The position numbers were made by a program, and so were the translations under genes. 24,194 nucleotides of DNA from Actinomycetota bacterium (GTDB taxonomy: Bacteria; Actinomycetota; Thermoleophilia; Solirubrobacterales; Solirubrobacteraceae): positions 1 through 24,194 of the forward strand of contig WLNX01000004.1 in NCBI GenBank assembly GCA_009699565.1. The letters run 5' to 3'. Shown here in pieces: positions 7,401 through 15,412 of this stretch. How positions within the stretch are numbered: the stretch's first letter is position 1; each line of letters begins with the position of its first letter. The notes under the pieces are model-generated. The model saw only the letters and a program-made list of their open reading frames with translations. It ran no database searches and was not told where the DNA came from.

Positions 7401-9281
7401 GTGAAGAAACAAGTCCTAGTAAGCGTTGATCCTTGGGAGACCAGGGTTGCGCTGCTTGAACAAGCAGGAACACCAGCCAAGGGCGACGATCAACGCCCCT
7501 CCGACAGGGCCAACCCATCGGCCGGCTACCGCGTAGCCGAGCTCTACATCGAGCGGCGCGGAAGCCGCTCGATCGTGGGCAACGTCTACAAGGGCAAGGT
7601 AGACAACGTGATCGACGGCCTTGAGGCTGCATTCATCGACATCGGCCTGGAGAAGAACGCTTTCCTCCACATCGACGAAATCGTGCTTCCGGGTGTTGAG
7701 ACGCCAAGGCGCGGTCGAGGAGAGGAAGGCGGCAAGAAGATCAGCTCGCTCCTGAAGAAGGGGCAGGAGGTAGTGGTTCAGGTCGTGAAGGATCCGCTGA
7801 AGACGAAGGGTGCGCGCTGCTCAATGGACCTGACGATTGCCGGGCGCTACATGGTTTATACGCCGACCGGCGAAGGCGTAGGTATCTCCAAGCGCCTTGA
7901 GGACAAGGAGCGTGCTCGGCTTCGCAGGGCTGTCAAGGGGCTTGAAATAAGGCAGGGCGGGGCAATCCTGAGGACGGCCGCGCACGGCGCCCACAAGGAG
8001 GATTTTGAGCGCGAGCTGCCTTACCTCTACAAGTTGCACGAGGTGCTCATTGCCCGAGCAGAGGCGCAGTCGGCGCCGTCCCTCGTCTTCCAGGAGGCCG
8101 ACCTGTCGGTTCGCGTCGTGCGCGACATCTTCAGCGTTGATTTCGAGAAGGCGATCGTCGACAACGAAGACCAGTACAACCGCCTGCGTTCGTTCTTTGA
8201 ACGGACCTCGCCGGAGCTCGTCGACCGCGTTGAGCTTTGGCAGGAGTCGACGCCGCTGTTTGAGCAGGCCGGCGTCGAGGAGGTCATCGACGGTCTCACA
8301 TCCCGCCGGGTTGACCTTCCCAGCGGCGGGTACCTGATGGTCGACTACGGGGAGGCGTTGACCGTGTTCGACGTCAACTCCGGCTCCTACGTTGGGCGCG
8401 GCCGCCAGGCCAGGCTTGAGGACACGATCACGAAGACGAATCTCGAGGCCGCAGACGAGATCGTCCGTCAGCTTCGGCTGCGGGACGTCGGCGGGATCAT
8501 CGTGATCGACTTCATCGACATGACGAAGGCGAAAAATCGCGATGACGTGATGAAGACCCTGCGCAAGGCTCTAGACGCCGACCGCACCAAGACTTTCACG
8601 GCAGAGATCTCCAGGCTCGGGCTGGTTGAGATGACCCGCCAGAACGTCACCGAGGGCGTGCGCGAAATCATCTCGCGCACCTGTCCTACCTGCAACGGCG
8701 ACGCGGTCGTCCTCAGCGAGGAAACGATCGCGATCGAGTTCGACCGGCGCCTGCGCGAGCTTGCTGCCCGTTCGCCTCGAGCGACCGAGGCCTTCCTCGT
8801 GCAGATGAATCCGAAGGTGAGCGTCGAGTTCACCGGGGCGGGCGCACGGATGTTGCGTGAGCTCGAGGAGTCGACCGGGAAGCTGTTCCACTTCGAGGGC
8901 AGCGACAGTCTCTCTCTTGGCCATTTCGACGTAACGATGGAGGGCAGTGCAGAGGCCGTCCGCGAAAGGGCGGTTCCTTTCAATGCTGGCGACGAGGTGC
9001 TTGTGACGCTCGTTGAGCCGCACATGTACAACGTTGACGACGCCGTTGCGAAGATCGACGGATACATCGTTGCCGTTGCAGGGGGCGGGCCGCACCTCGG
9101 TGAGAAGAAGATGGTCAAGATCGAGGAAGCGGGGAGGAATTCAGCCACCGCGGTCCTGCTGGAGTCTGCTGCCGGGGCCGATCCACTAGACTCGACGCCG
9201 CAAGGCGACGCGATGAGCGAAGCCTCTGACGGCACAGACGCCGAACCTGAAGCGGCAGCAGCCGCTGACAACCCGAACTGA
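7401..9281 (+). CDS. rng: Ribonuclease G/E family endoribonuclease
   Basis: A 5'-end-sensitive endoribonuclease acting in rRNA maturation and mRNA decay. The start is GTG at 7401, preceded by AAGAG. The 626 residues contain an S1 RNA-binding domain at about 55-145 (split by a charged insertion near 100-113), the DNase I-like catalytic domain with the Mg2+ aspartates Asp324 (FDVNSG) and Asp370 (IDFIDM), the zinc-link CPTC (Cys428, Cys431) that dimerises RNase E/G, and a small beta domain at about 525-590 that may be TRAM-like. The acidic Ala/Glu/Asp-rich tail is far shorter than the RNase E degradosome scaffold, so the architecture is closer to RNase G. An rng gene beside rplU-rpmA is a common actinobacterial arrangement, and rng also sits beside mreBCD/maf in E. 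coli. Confidence 0.95.
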   Translation: MKKQVLVSVDPWETRVALLEQAGTPAKGDDQRPSDRANPSAGYRVAELYIERRGSRSIVGNVYKGKVDNVIDGLEAAFIDIGLEKNAFLHIDEIVLPGVETPRRGRGEEGGKKISSLLKKGQEVVVQVVKDPLKTKGARCSMDLTIAGRYMVYTPTGEGVGISKRLEDKERARLRRAVKGLEIRQGGAILRTAAHGAHKEDFERELPYLYKLHEVLIARAEAQSAPSLVFQEADLSVRVVRDIFSVDFEKAIVDNEDQYNRLRSFFERTSPELVDRVELWQESTPLFEQAGVEEVIDGLTSRRVDLPSGGYLMVDYGEALTVFDVNSGSYVGRGRQARLEDTITKTNLEAADEIVRQLRLRDVGGIIVIDFIDMTKAKNRDDVMKTLRKALDADRTKTFTAEISRLGLVEMTRQNVTEGVREIISRTCPTCNGDAVVLSEETIAIEFDRRLRELAARSPRATEAFLVQMNPKVSVEFTGAGARMLRELEESTGKLFHFEGSDSLSLGHFDVTMEGSAEAVRERAVPFNAGDEVLVTLVEPHMYNVDDAVAKIDGYIVAVAGGGPHLGEKKMVKIEEAGRNSATAVLLESAAGADPLDSTPQGDAMSEASDGTDAEPEAAAAADNPN

Positions 9282-9290
9282 GTGAGTGAG
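9279..9290 (+). repeat. Tandem TGAG x3 at the rng/rplU junction
   Basis: Three exact copies of TGAG run from the rng stop codon to one base before the rplU ATG. Each copy holds a TGA, and the array also supplies two GTG triplets, one of them (9286) in frame with rplU. The purine-rich array is the only Shine-Dalgarno-like sequence for rplU. A change in copy number would alter the spacing between the two genes without touching either protein. Confidence 0.8.
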
Positions 9291-9291
9291 T

Positions 9292-9657
9292 ATGTACGCG
9301 ATCGTTAAGACCGGAGGCAAGCAGTACCGCGTCGAGAAGGGGCAAACCCTGCTCGTCGAACGCCTGCCCGCAGCCGAAGGGGAGACAGTCGACTTGGAGC
9401 CGCTAATGGTGCGCTCCGACGACGCCGTCTTTGAGCCGGCAGCTCTCTCGAAGCTGAGCGTTAAAGCGAAGATCGTTGAGCATCTGCGCGGCGAGAAGAT
9501 CCGCGTCTTCAAGTTCAAGCCTAAGCGCGGCTACAAGCGCACAACAGGTCATCGTCAAGAATTGACGCGGATTGAAATCACCGACATCGGCCAGGGCAGC
9601 AAGCCTGCGGCCGCCAAGAAGAGCGCGCCGGCCAAGGCCGAAGCGCAGGAGGCCTGA
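9292..9657 (+). CDS. rplU: Large ribosomal subunit protein bL21
   Basis: A 23S rRNA-binding protein of the 50S subunit. The N-terminus MYAIVKTGGKQYRV is the family hallmark, so I place the start at the ATG at 9292 rather than the in-frame GTG at 9286. The KPKRGYKRTTGHRQ region, which contacts rRNA, is intact. The C-terminus carries a Lys/Ala-rich extension (KPAAAKKSAPAKAEAQEA), giving 121 residues against about 103 in E. coli. rpmA follows six bases after the stop, the near-universal L21-L27 pair. Confidence 0.98.
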   Translation: MYAIVKTGGKQYRVEKGQTLLVERLPAAEGETVDLEPLMVRSDDAVFEPAALSKLSVKAKIVEHLRGEKIRVFKFKPKRGYKRTTGHRQELTRIEITDIGQGSKPAAAKKSAPAKAEAQEA

Positions 9658-9663
9658 TCACAA

Positions 9664-9924
9664 ATGGCACATAAGAAGGGCCTCGGCTCATCACGAAACG
9701 GTCGCGATTCGCAGTCCAAGCGGCTCGGCGTAAAAGTCTTCTCAGGGCAGGCAGTGACAGGCGGGGAGATCATCGTCCGCCAGCGCGGAACCGTCTTCCG
9801 CCCGGGTGACGGCGTAGGCATCGGCCGCGATCACACGCTCTTCGCGACCGCGCCTGGCGTGGTTGAGTTCACACGCGGCCGTCGTGGCCGCATCGTGAAC
9901 GTCGTCAGCGGCGACGCTTCCTAA
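9664..9924 (+). CDS. rpmA: Large ribosomal subunit protein bL27
   Basis: A 50S protein whose flexible N-terminus reaches the peptidyl-transferase centre. The 86-residue product starts MAHKKGLGSSRNGRDSQSKR, with no N-terminal pre-sequence of the Firmicutes type that needs protease removal. The core GVKVFSGQAVTGGEIIVRQRG is typical. A perfect hairpin follows 13 bases after the stop, marking the probable end of the transcript that begins upstream. Confidence 0.98.
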   Translation: MAHKKGLGSSRNGRDSQSKRLGVKVFSGQAVTGGEIIVRQRGTVFRPGDGVGIGRDHTLFATAPGVVEFTRGRRGRIVNVVSGDAS

Positions 9925-9937
9925 GTCAGTCGCGCCG

Positions 9938-9955
9938 GAGCGCCCCTGGGCGCTC
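9938..9955. terminator. Hairpin between convergent rpmA and SDR genes
   Basis: GAGCGCC and GGCGCTC form a perfect 7-bp GC-rich stem with a 4-base loop, in the 33-base gap between convergent genes. The symmetry lets it work for both strands. There is no clear U-tract on either side, so it is either an imperfect bidirectional intrinsic terminator or a structure that stabilises the 3' ends. Confidence 0.55.
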
Positions 9956-9957
9956 TC

Positions 9958-10659
9958 TCAGATTCCCTGTGACGTCGGGCGGATCAACAGCTCGTTGATG
10001 TCGACGTGAGCCGGCTGAGAGATCGCGAACATCACCGAGCGGGCGATGTCGTCATCGGTCAGGCCGTCCGCCATCGGGGACCCGTTGTCCCAGAATGGCG
10101 TGTCGACGACGCCTGGTTCGATTAACGTCACGCGGGCGCCGCTGCCGACGAGTTCGGCGCGAAGCGACTGTGCCATCCCCGTTACTGCCCACTTCGTCGA
10201 GGAGTAAAAACTCCCCGGTATCGCAACGCGTCCCGCGACTGAGCTTGTCAGCAGGTAGTGGCCGCGGGACTCCTTGATCGCGTCAAATGTCGCGCGCACC
10301 GTGAAGGCTGCACCGAGCACGTTGGTCAGGACCATCTCCCTCCAATGGTCATGGTGGGCGCCGTCCCTGCCGAAGCCGCCCTTGCCACCAAAACCTGCGT
10401 TCACAAACGACACGTCGATCCGACCGAATTCGTTGATCGCAGCAGCCGCCAGAGCCTCGTTTGCCTCCCAGCTGGTGACGTCGGTGGTGACGGCGATCGC
10501 CTGCCCCGGTCCTCCGCACTCTTCTGCGACCCGTTCGAGTGCCTCGGTGCTGCGCGCGGCAAGGACCAGCTTGTGGCCGAGAGCGGCCGCGGCGCGCGCT
10601 GTGGCCGCTCCGATTCCGGTCGATGCTCCGGTGATTAGGATCACTTTCTCGGTCGTCAT
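9958..10659 (-). CDS. Short-chain dehydrogenase/reductase (classical SDR)
   Basis: An NAD(P)-dependent oxidoreductase of unknown substrate. The 233 residues show the classical SDR plan: dinucleotide motif TGASTGIG (10-17), Asp60 after the fourth strand, NAG (87-89), Asn113, catalytic Ser139, and the Tyr152-SST-Lys156 pair, followed by PGVVDTPF, which shapes the substrate and cofactor cap. Arg36 after the second strand favours NADP(H), by inference. A good ribosome-binding site (AGGAG on the minus strand, 10665-10669) sits 5 bases before the ATG. It is the only minus-strand gene in the first 16 kb, and it separates rpmA from obg, which are usually adjacent and co-directional. It is divergent from obg. 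Confidence 0.93.
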   Translation of the reverse strand: MTTEKVILITGASTGIGAATARAAAALGHKLVLAARSTEALERVAEECGGPGQAIAVTTDVTSWEANEALAAAAINEFGRIDVSFVNAGFGGKGGFGRDGAHHDHWREMVLTNVLGAAFTVRATFDAIKESRGHYLLTSSVAGRVAIPGSFYSSTKWAVTGMAQSLRAELVGSGARVTLIEPGVVDTPFWDNGSPMADGLTDDDIARSVMFAISQPAHVDINELLIRPTSQGI

Positions 10660-10676
10660 GGCTGCTCCTGTTCAGG

Positions 10677-10695
10677 GGACTTGGTTGCCAAGTCC
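10677..10695. promoter_or_regulatory. 19-bp perfect inverted repeat between SDR and obg
   Basis: GGACTTGG-TTG-CCAAGTCC has 8-bp perfect arms and a 3-base spacer. It occupies more than a third of the 51-base divergent gap between the SDR and obg start codons. It could be an operator for a dimeric regulator serving one or both genes, or a leader hairpin placed just before the weak AGGG (10697-10700) of obg. No U-tract follows, so a terminator is unlikely. Confidence 0.5.
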
Positions 10696-10710
10696 TAGGG
10701 TTTGTGGGCG

Positions 10711-11997
10711 ATGATTCACGATAAGGCTCGCATCTTTGCCCAAGCCGGGCGCGGCGGGGACGGATGTCTCTCGTTCCGCCGCGAGGCGCATGTGCCCCGC
10801 GGCGGCCCTGACGGCGGCGACGGCGGCCGTGGCGGCGACGTCGTGCTGGTCTGTGACGGGTCCCTCCGCGACCTCCAGTCGCTTGCCGGCCGCAGCGAGC
10901 TGAAAGCCGGTCGCGGGAACCATGGGGAGGGTGCCTTGAAGTCGGGGTCGGCCGGAGGGATCTTGGAGATCCATGTGCCCCCCGGCACGGTCGCCGAGCT
11001 TGAGGACGGCACGATCCACGACCTCGTTGTGCCCGGAGCCCGCGCGATTGTCGCGCGGGGCGGGTCGGGCGGCCGCGGGAACAACCACTTTAAGAGCTCC
11101 ACCCGGCAGACTCCGCGCTTTGCTGAGCGTGGGCTTCCCGGAGAGGAGTACTGGATCGACCTGCGTCTGAAGTTGCTTGCCGATGTCGGGCTCGTCGGCG
11201 TACCCAACGCCGGCAAGTCGTCGCTGATCTCAACGCTTACGCGGGCGACTGCCAAGGTCGGCGACTATCCGTTCACCACGCTTCAACCGCAGCTGGGAGT
11301 GCTGGACCGCGGCGGTCGCCAGCTGGTGCTCGCCGACATCCCCGGCTTGATCGAAGGTGCCAGCGAAGGCGCTGGGCTGGGCCACGAGTTCCTAGCCCAT
11401 GTCGAGCGAACGAGGTTGCTGGTGCACGTCCTCGACCTCGCGCCCCTCGATGGCAGCGTCCCCGAGGCCAACTACAAGCTGATTGAGAAGGAGCTCTCCC
11501 GCTACAACGCCGAGCTTGCTGCGTTGCCGCGAGTGCTGGCGCTCTCGAAGGCCGATCTCGTTCCAGCAGAGACAGCGGAACGGGCTGCCGACGAATGGCG
11601 TGAACGCCTCGGTGGAAGCATTCCCGTGATCGTCACGTCAAGTGCCACTCGCCAGGGATTGGACGAGCTCGCAGACGCACTTGTCCAGCGCGTCCCGGTG
11701 GAAGCCGAAGCCCCGGCGCTGGCGGCAAGCGAAACGCTAGCCGAGCATCAGGTCTTCCGGCCGGCGGCATCGCGCGAGTGGCACGCTGAACAGCTTGAGG
11801 ACGGAACCTTCCGCGTAACCGGGCAACCGGTGGAGCGTCTGATCGCACGTTACGACGTCGAGAACGATGAGGCTTTGGCCCAGATTGAGCAGCGACTGCG
11901 CCGGATGGGCGTGATTGAGGCGCTCGGCGGGGTCGGCTTCAGTGCCGGCGACGAGGTTGAGATCGGCGGCGTGCAGTTTGAATTGGATCCCGGTTAG
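10711..11997 (+). CDS. obg: Obg/CgtA ribosome-assembly GTPase
   Basis: An essential GTPase that binds the 50S subunit late in assembly and responds to ppGpp. The 428 residues hold the glycine-rich Obg fold (1-158, with GGPDGGDGGRGGDV), the G domain with G1 GVPNAGKS (163-170), G2 around YPFTT (186-190), G3 DIPG (209-212), G4 SKAD (279-282) and G5 SSAT (310-313), and a C-terminal OCT-type domain (about 350-425). The G4 motif reads SKAD rather than the usual NKxD. I chose the ATG at 10711; an in-frame TTG three codons earlier is less likely because MIHDKARIF matches the family N-terminus. It heads a second gene block with proB, proA, nadD, rsfS and apt. Confidence 0.97.
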   Translation: MIHDKARIFAQAGRGGDGCLSFRREAHVPRGGPDGGDGGRGGDVVLVCDGSLRDLQSLAGRSELKAGRGNHGEGALKSGSAGGILEIHVPPGTVAELEDGTIHDLVVPGARAIVARGGSGGRGNNHFKSSTRQTPRFAERGLPGEEYWIDLRLKLLADVGLVGVPNAGKSSLISTLTRATAKVGDYPFTTLQPQLGVLDRGGRQLVLADIPGLIEGASEGAGLGHEFLAHVERTRLLVHVLDLAPLDGSVPEANYKLIEKELSRYNAELAALPRVLALSKADLVPAETAERAADEWRERLGGSIPVIVTSSATRQGLDELADALVQRVPVEAEAPALAASETLAEHQVFRPAASREWHAEQLEDGTFRVTGQPVERLIARYDVENDEALAQIEQRLRRMGVIEALGGVGFSAGDEVEIGGVQFELDPG

Positions 11998-12023
11998 CGG
12001 TTCGCGGTTACGCTGCACAGTCG

Positions 12024-13115
12024 ATGGCCCGTTACGTAATCAAGCTTGGATCGAACATCGTCGCCGATGAGGGCGGAGCGCTGCGCGCGGACCTGCTCGA
12101 AGCGGTCTGTGACGAGGTAGCCGCCCGCCACCGCGCCGGCGACAGTGTTGTGATCGTCTCAAGCGGGGCGATCGCCCGCGGCATCGAAGTGATGAAGCTC
12201 GACGGCAGGCCTGCGGCGATGGCAGACCTGCAGGCGGCCAGCGCGGTCGGGCAGGGGAAACTTTTCCGCGTCTATGACGAGATGCTGCGAGAGCGGGAAC
12301 TCGTCAGCGCCCAGGTGCTGCTGACCTTCTTCGACATCGGCCACCGCGGCAACTACCTCAATGCGAGGCAGACGCTTGGAAGGCTGCTGGATTGGGGAGT
12401 CGTTCCGGTCGTGAACGAGAACGACACCACGGCGACCGAAGAGATCTCGTTCGGAGACAACGACTTCCTCGCCGCTCAGGTGGCGATCATGATCGGTGCC
12501 GACCGGCTCGTGCTGCTGACCAATCAGGACGGGCTCCACCAGGCCGACCCGCGCAGCGATCCAAACGCGCCACTGGTTGACGAGATCACCGACGTCTCCC
12601 AGCTCAGCGAATACGAGATCGGACAGGCACCGTCAGGGCTGGGCTCCGGCGGCATGCGCTCAAAGGTGGTCGCCGCCGAGATGGCGACGGCGGCAGGGAT
12701 CCCCGCGACTGTGGCAAGCGGTATCCGCGAAGGAGCGCTCTCGCGGGCGCTCTCAGGCGAGAAGGAGGGAACGCGGTTCTCGGCTCAGGAAGAGCGATTC
12801 TCGAGCTTCGAACTCTGGCTGCGCTACGCGAAGCCGACCAAGGGAACTCTCACCGTTGACGAGGGCGCGGAGCGTGCCCTGCGGAACTCTGGCGCGTCGC
12901 TGCTGCCCGTCGGTATCAGCGCCGTCGAAGGCGATTTCCAGCCCGGAGACGCGGTCGAGGTTCGATCCTCCGGAGGTGTCGTCGGCAGGGGAATCTGCAA
13001 CTACTCCTCGGAGGAGCTAGCTCTTGTGCTTGGGATGAGCTCGGAAGCGGTCAACGAGGCACTTGGCAGAACGGCTGAAGCGGCGGTTCACCGCGACTAC
13101 TTCGCCATCGGCTAG
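12024..13115 (+). CDS. proB: Glutamate 5-kinase with PUA domain
   Basis: First step of proline synthesis: ATP + L-glutamate to gamma-glutamyl phosphate. The amino-acid kinase domain carries KLGS (7-10), SSGAIARG (46-53), the substrate loop VNENDT (130-135) and GSGGMRSK (207-214). A C-terminal PUA domain follows from about residue 272. At 363 residues it matches the two-domain form. The kinase domain usually binds proline as a feedback inhibitor. It lies 26 bases after obg and 37 bases before proA, so the two proline enzymes are probably made together. Confidence 0.97.
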   Translation: MARYVIKLGSNIVADEGGALRADLLEAVCDEVAARHRAGDSVVIVSSGAIARGIEVMKLDGRPAAMADLQAASAVGQGKLFRVYDEMLRERELVSAQVLLTFFDIGHRGNYLNARQTLGRLLDWGVVPVVNENDTTATEEISFGDNDFLAAQVAIMIGADRLVLLTNQDGLHQADPRSDPNAPLVDEITDVSQLSEYEIGQAPSGLGSGGMRSKVVAAEMATAAGIPATVASGIREGALSRALSGEKEGTRFSAQEERFSSFELWLRYAKPTKGTLTVDEGAERALRNSGASLLPVGISAVEGDFQPGDAVEVRSSGGVVGRGICNYSSEELALVLGMSSEAVNEALGRTAEAAVHRDYFAIG

Positions 13116-13152
13116 CCGGCTCCCGGGCTGCCGCGCTGACTACTCTCTGCTG

Positions 13153-14424
13153 ATGGACGCAAGCGACCAGAGCGCCGCGCAGCAGTGCGCGGCGGCCAAG
13201 GCAGCCGCACCCGCTCTCGCCCGTGCCTCGCGCGAGCTCAAGGACGCGGCACTGATGGAGCTGGCCGAAAGCCTTGAGCGGCGCTCAGCTGAGATTTTGG
13301 CCGCGAATGCGCTGGATCTGGCTGCCGGCGAAGAGGCTGGACTCTCGGACGCGCTGCTGGACAGGTTGCGCCTCGATCGGTCGAGGATCTCCGCAATCGC
13401 CGACGGCGCCCGCGAGGTCGCGAGGCTGGACGACCCGGTCGGCGAGCTGCTTGAGGAGCGGGAACTGGACAACGGGCTCCATCTCCAGGTACTCCGGGCA
13501 GCACTGGGCGTCGTGGCAGTCGTCTACGAAGCCCGCCCCAACGTCACGATCGACGCGGCGGGGCTGTGCATCAAGTCCGGCAACGCGTGCGTCCTTCGAG
13601 GCTCGGCCACCGCGGAGCGCACCAACGCCGTGTTGGCCTCCGTAGCCAGAGATGCGGTCGTGGCCGCAGGGCTGCCGGCAGCGGCCGTGACGCTGGTCGG
13701 CGGTGGCCGTGAACAGCTCGCCGAGCTCGCAACGCAGAAGGGGATCGTCGACTTGATCATCCCGCGAGGGGGAGAGGGCCTGAAGGCGGCGCTCGAGGCG
13801 GTGGCAACGGTGCCGGTTCTCTACGCCGCATCAGGCAACTGCCACGTCTACGTCGACCGCAGCGCCGACCTTGCCGACGCTGTCGCGATAGCCGTCAACT
13901 CCAAGGTTCAGCGACCGGGGGTCTGCAACGCAGCGGAGACGCTGCTGGTCCATCGCGACGTCGCCGCCAGCTTCATCCCGCTAGTCGCGCGGGAACTCCT
14001 CGCGGCAGGTGTCGAACTGCGGGTGGATGAGGCGGTCAGGGGGTTCGCCGGCCCGGAGCTTGCAGGCCAGCTGGTTGATGCCGTTGAAGCGGACTGGGAG
14101 ACAGAGTTCCTCGACTTGATCATGGCTGTGCGGGTAGTGGATTCGCTTGAGCAGGCGATCGAGCACATCGCCCTCTATGGCAGCGGCCACTCGGAGGCGA
14201 TCGTGACCGCAGACGAAGCTGCAGCCGACGAATTTCGACACGGCGTTGACGCGGCCTGCATCTACGTCAACGCCTCGACCCGCTTCACCGACGGAGCGGT
14301 ATTCGGAATGGGCTCGGAGATCGGCATCTCGACCCAGAAGCTTCATGCCCGCGGGCCGATTGGGCTGCGCGAACTTTGCACCATCAAGTATGTCGTCACA
14401 GGCGACGGGCACGTGCGCGCGTGA
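13153..14424 (+). CDS. proA: Glutamate-5-semialdehyde dehydrogenase (gamma-glutamyl phosphate reductase)
   Basis: Second step of proline synthesis: NADPH-dependent reduction of gamma-glutamyl phosphate to glutamate semialdehyde, taking the labile product of ProB. I chose the ATG at 13153 (423 residues); the frame is open further upstream but only inside proB. The aldehyde dehydrogenase fold shows YEARPNVTIDAAGLCIKSGN, the active-site segment RPGVCNAAETLL with the nucleophile Cys258, and a typical C-terminus from GSEIGISTQKLHARGPIGL. No Shine-Dalgarno sequence is evident. Its stop codon overlaps the nadD start (GTGA). Confidence 0.97.
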   Translation: MDASDQSAAQQCAAAKAAAPALARASRELKDAALMELAESLERRSAEILAANALDLAAGEEAGLSDALLDRLRLDRSRISAIADGAREVARLDDPVGELLEERELDNGLHLQVLRAALGVVAVVYEARPNVTIDAAGLCIKSGNACVLRGSATAERTNAVLASVARDAVVAAGLPAAAVTLVGGGREQLAELATQKGIVDLIIPRGGEGLKAALEAVATVPVLYAASGNCHVYVDRSADLADAVAIAVNSKVQRPGVCNAAETLLVHRDVAASFIPLVARELLAAGVELRVDEAVRGFAGPELAGQLVDAVEADWETEFLDLIMAVRVVDSLEQAIEHIALYGSGHSEAIVTADEAAADEFRHGVDAACIYVNASTRFTDGAVFGMGSEIGISTQKLHARGPIGLRELCTIKYVVTGDGHVRA

Positions 14425-15017
14425 GCCGCGTCGGTCTGTTCGGCGGAAGTTTCAACCCGCCTCATCTCGGTCATTTGATCTGTGCCCAGGAGGCCGGCGA
14501 GCAACTGCAGCTTGACCGCGTCGTCCTGGTGCCGCTCCACACGCCGACTCACCGCGACCTCCCCGGTGATCCCGGCCCGGCGGCGCGGCTCGCACTCTGC
14601 GAAGCTGCCGTCAATGGAAACAGTCTTCTGGATGTCAGCGCAATCGAGGTCGAACGAAGCGGCGACTCCTTCACGATCGACACGCTGCGCAGTTGGCGCG
14701 AGATGAACCCGGACGACGAGCTGACGCTGATCCTCGGCCACGATGCCGCCAGCGGCTTTGGAAGCTGGCGCGAGCCTGCTGAAGTACTCGATCATTGCCG
14801 CCTTGCGGTGGTCTCAAGGGAAGGGGAGTCGGAGCAGTCTGTCGCAGAGCAGATCAGAGCAGAGTTCGAGCGCGCCGAGATTGTCACCGTCACGATGCCG
14901 CGGGTAGACATCTCCTCGTCGGCGATTCGCGAGCGAATTGGCAACGGGCTCCCGGCCCGGTACTTCGTTGCTCCCGCCGTTGACGCCTTGATCGAGTCCG
15001 AGGGCTGGTACCGATGA
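14421..15017 (+). CDS. nadD: Nicotinate-nucleotide adenylyltransferase
   Basis: Adenylates nicotinate mononucleotide to deamido-NAD in NAD synthesis. I chose the GTG at 14421, which overlaps the proA stop by four bases (GTGA) and puts the Rossmann strand VGLFGGSFNPPHLGHL right at the N-terminus, as expected for the family. A longer open frame from 14376 lies inside proA. The nucleotidyltransferase motifs are GxFxPxHxGH (His15, His18) and the C-terminal ISSSAIR (164-170), where Ser replaces the common Thr of ISSTxxR. The product is 198 residues. It is coupled to rsfS by a further ATGA overlap. Confidence 0.96.
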   Translation: MSRVGLFGGSFNPPHLGHLICAQEAGEQLQLDRVVLVPLHTPTHRDLPGDPGPAARLALCEAAVNGNSLLDVSAIEVERSGDSFTIDTLRSWREMNPDDELTLILGHDAASGFGSWREPAEVLDHCRLAVVSREGESEQSVAEQIRAEFERAEIVTVTMPRVDISSSAIRERIGNGLPARYFVAPAVDALIESEGWYR

Positions 15018-15409
15018 CCGCTTCATCAGGACAGCTCACGACAGCCGAGCTCGTCGAACTGATCACCGACTATGCCCAAGGGCCGAAGGCTGTGGACCTC
15101 GTCGTCCTTGACCTCAGTTCGGCCTCGGCCTTTACCGACGCCTTTGTGGTTGCCACCGGACGCAGCGACCGCCAGGTCAAGGCGATTCATGAGGCGATTC
15201 ATCAGGGAATGAAGGACGATCACGGAACGCTCCCGAGCCATGTCGAAGGGCTCAGGGAGGCCAGTTGGGTGCTGCTCGACTATGGCGACGTTGTCGTCCA
15301 CATCTTCACTCCAGCCACTCGCGAGTACTACCGGCTGGAGACTCTCTGGGGCGACGTGCCCCGCCGCGAGGTAAGCACTGGGGAGCCTGACGAGACGGAC
15401 GAGCAATAG
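15014..15409 (+). CDS. rsfS: Ribosomal silencing factor RsfS
   Basis: Binds uL14 on the 50S subunit and blocks joining with 30S when nutrients are scarce. The 131-residue protein has the family core: DLSSASAFTDAFVVATGRSDRQVKAI, then SWVLLDYGDVVVHIFTPATREYYRLETLWGD (split across residues 84-114). The C-terminal tail is acidic. It starts inside the nadD stop codon. nadD-rsfS adjacency is widespread in bacteria. Confidence 0.97.
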   Translation: MTASSGQLTTAELVELITDYAQGPKAVDLVVLDLSSASAFTDAFVVATGRSDRQVKAIHEAIHQGMKDDHGTLPSHVEGLREASWVLLDYGDVVVHIFTPATREYYRLETLWGDVPRREVSTGEPDETDEQ

Positions 15410-15412
15410 GTA

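Noticed and set aside
8468..9271. 267-codon Ser/Ala-rich minus-strand frame opposite rng
   Set aside because: It is antisense to the catalytic and C-terminal parts of RNase G, with composition typical of a shadow frame and no recognisable motif.
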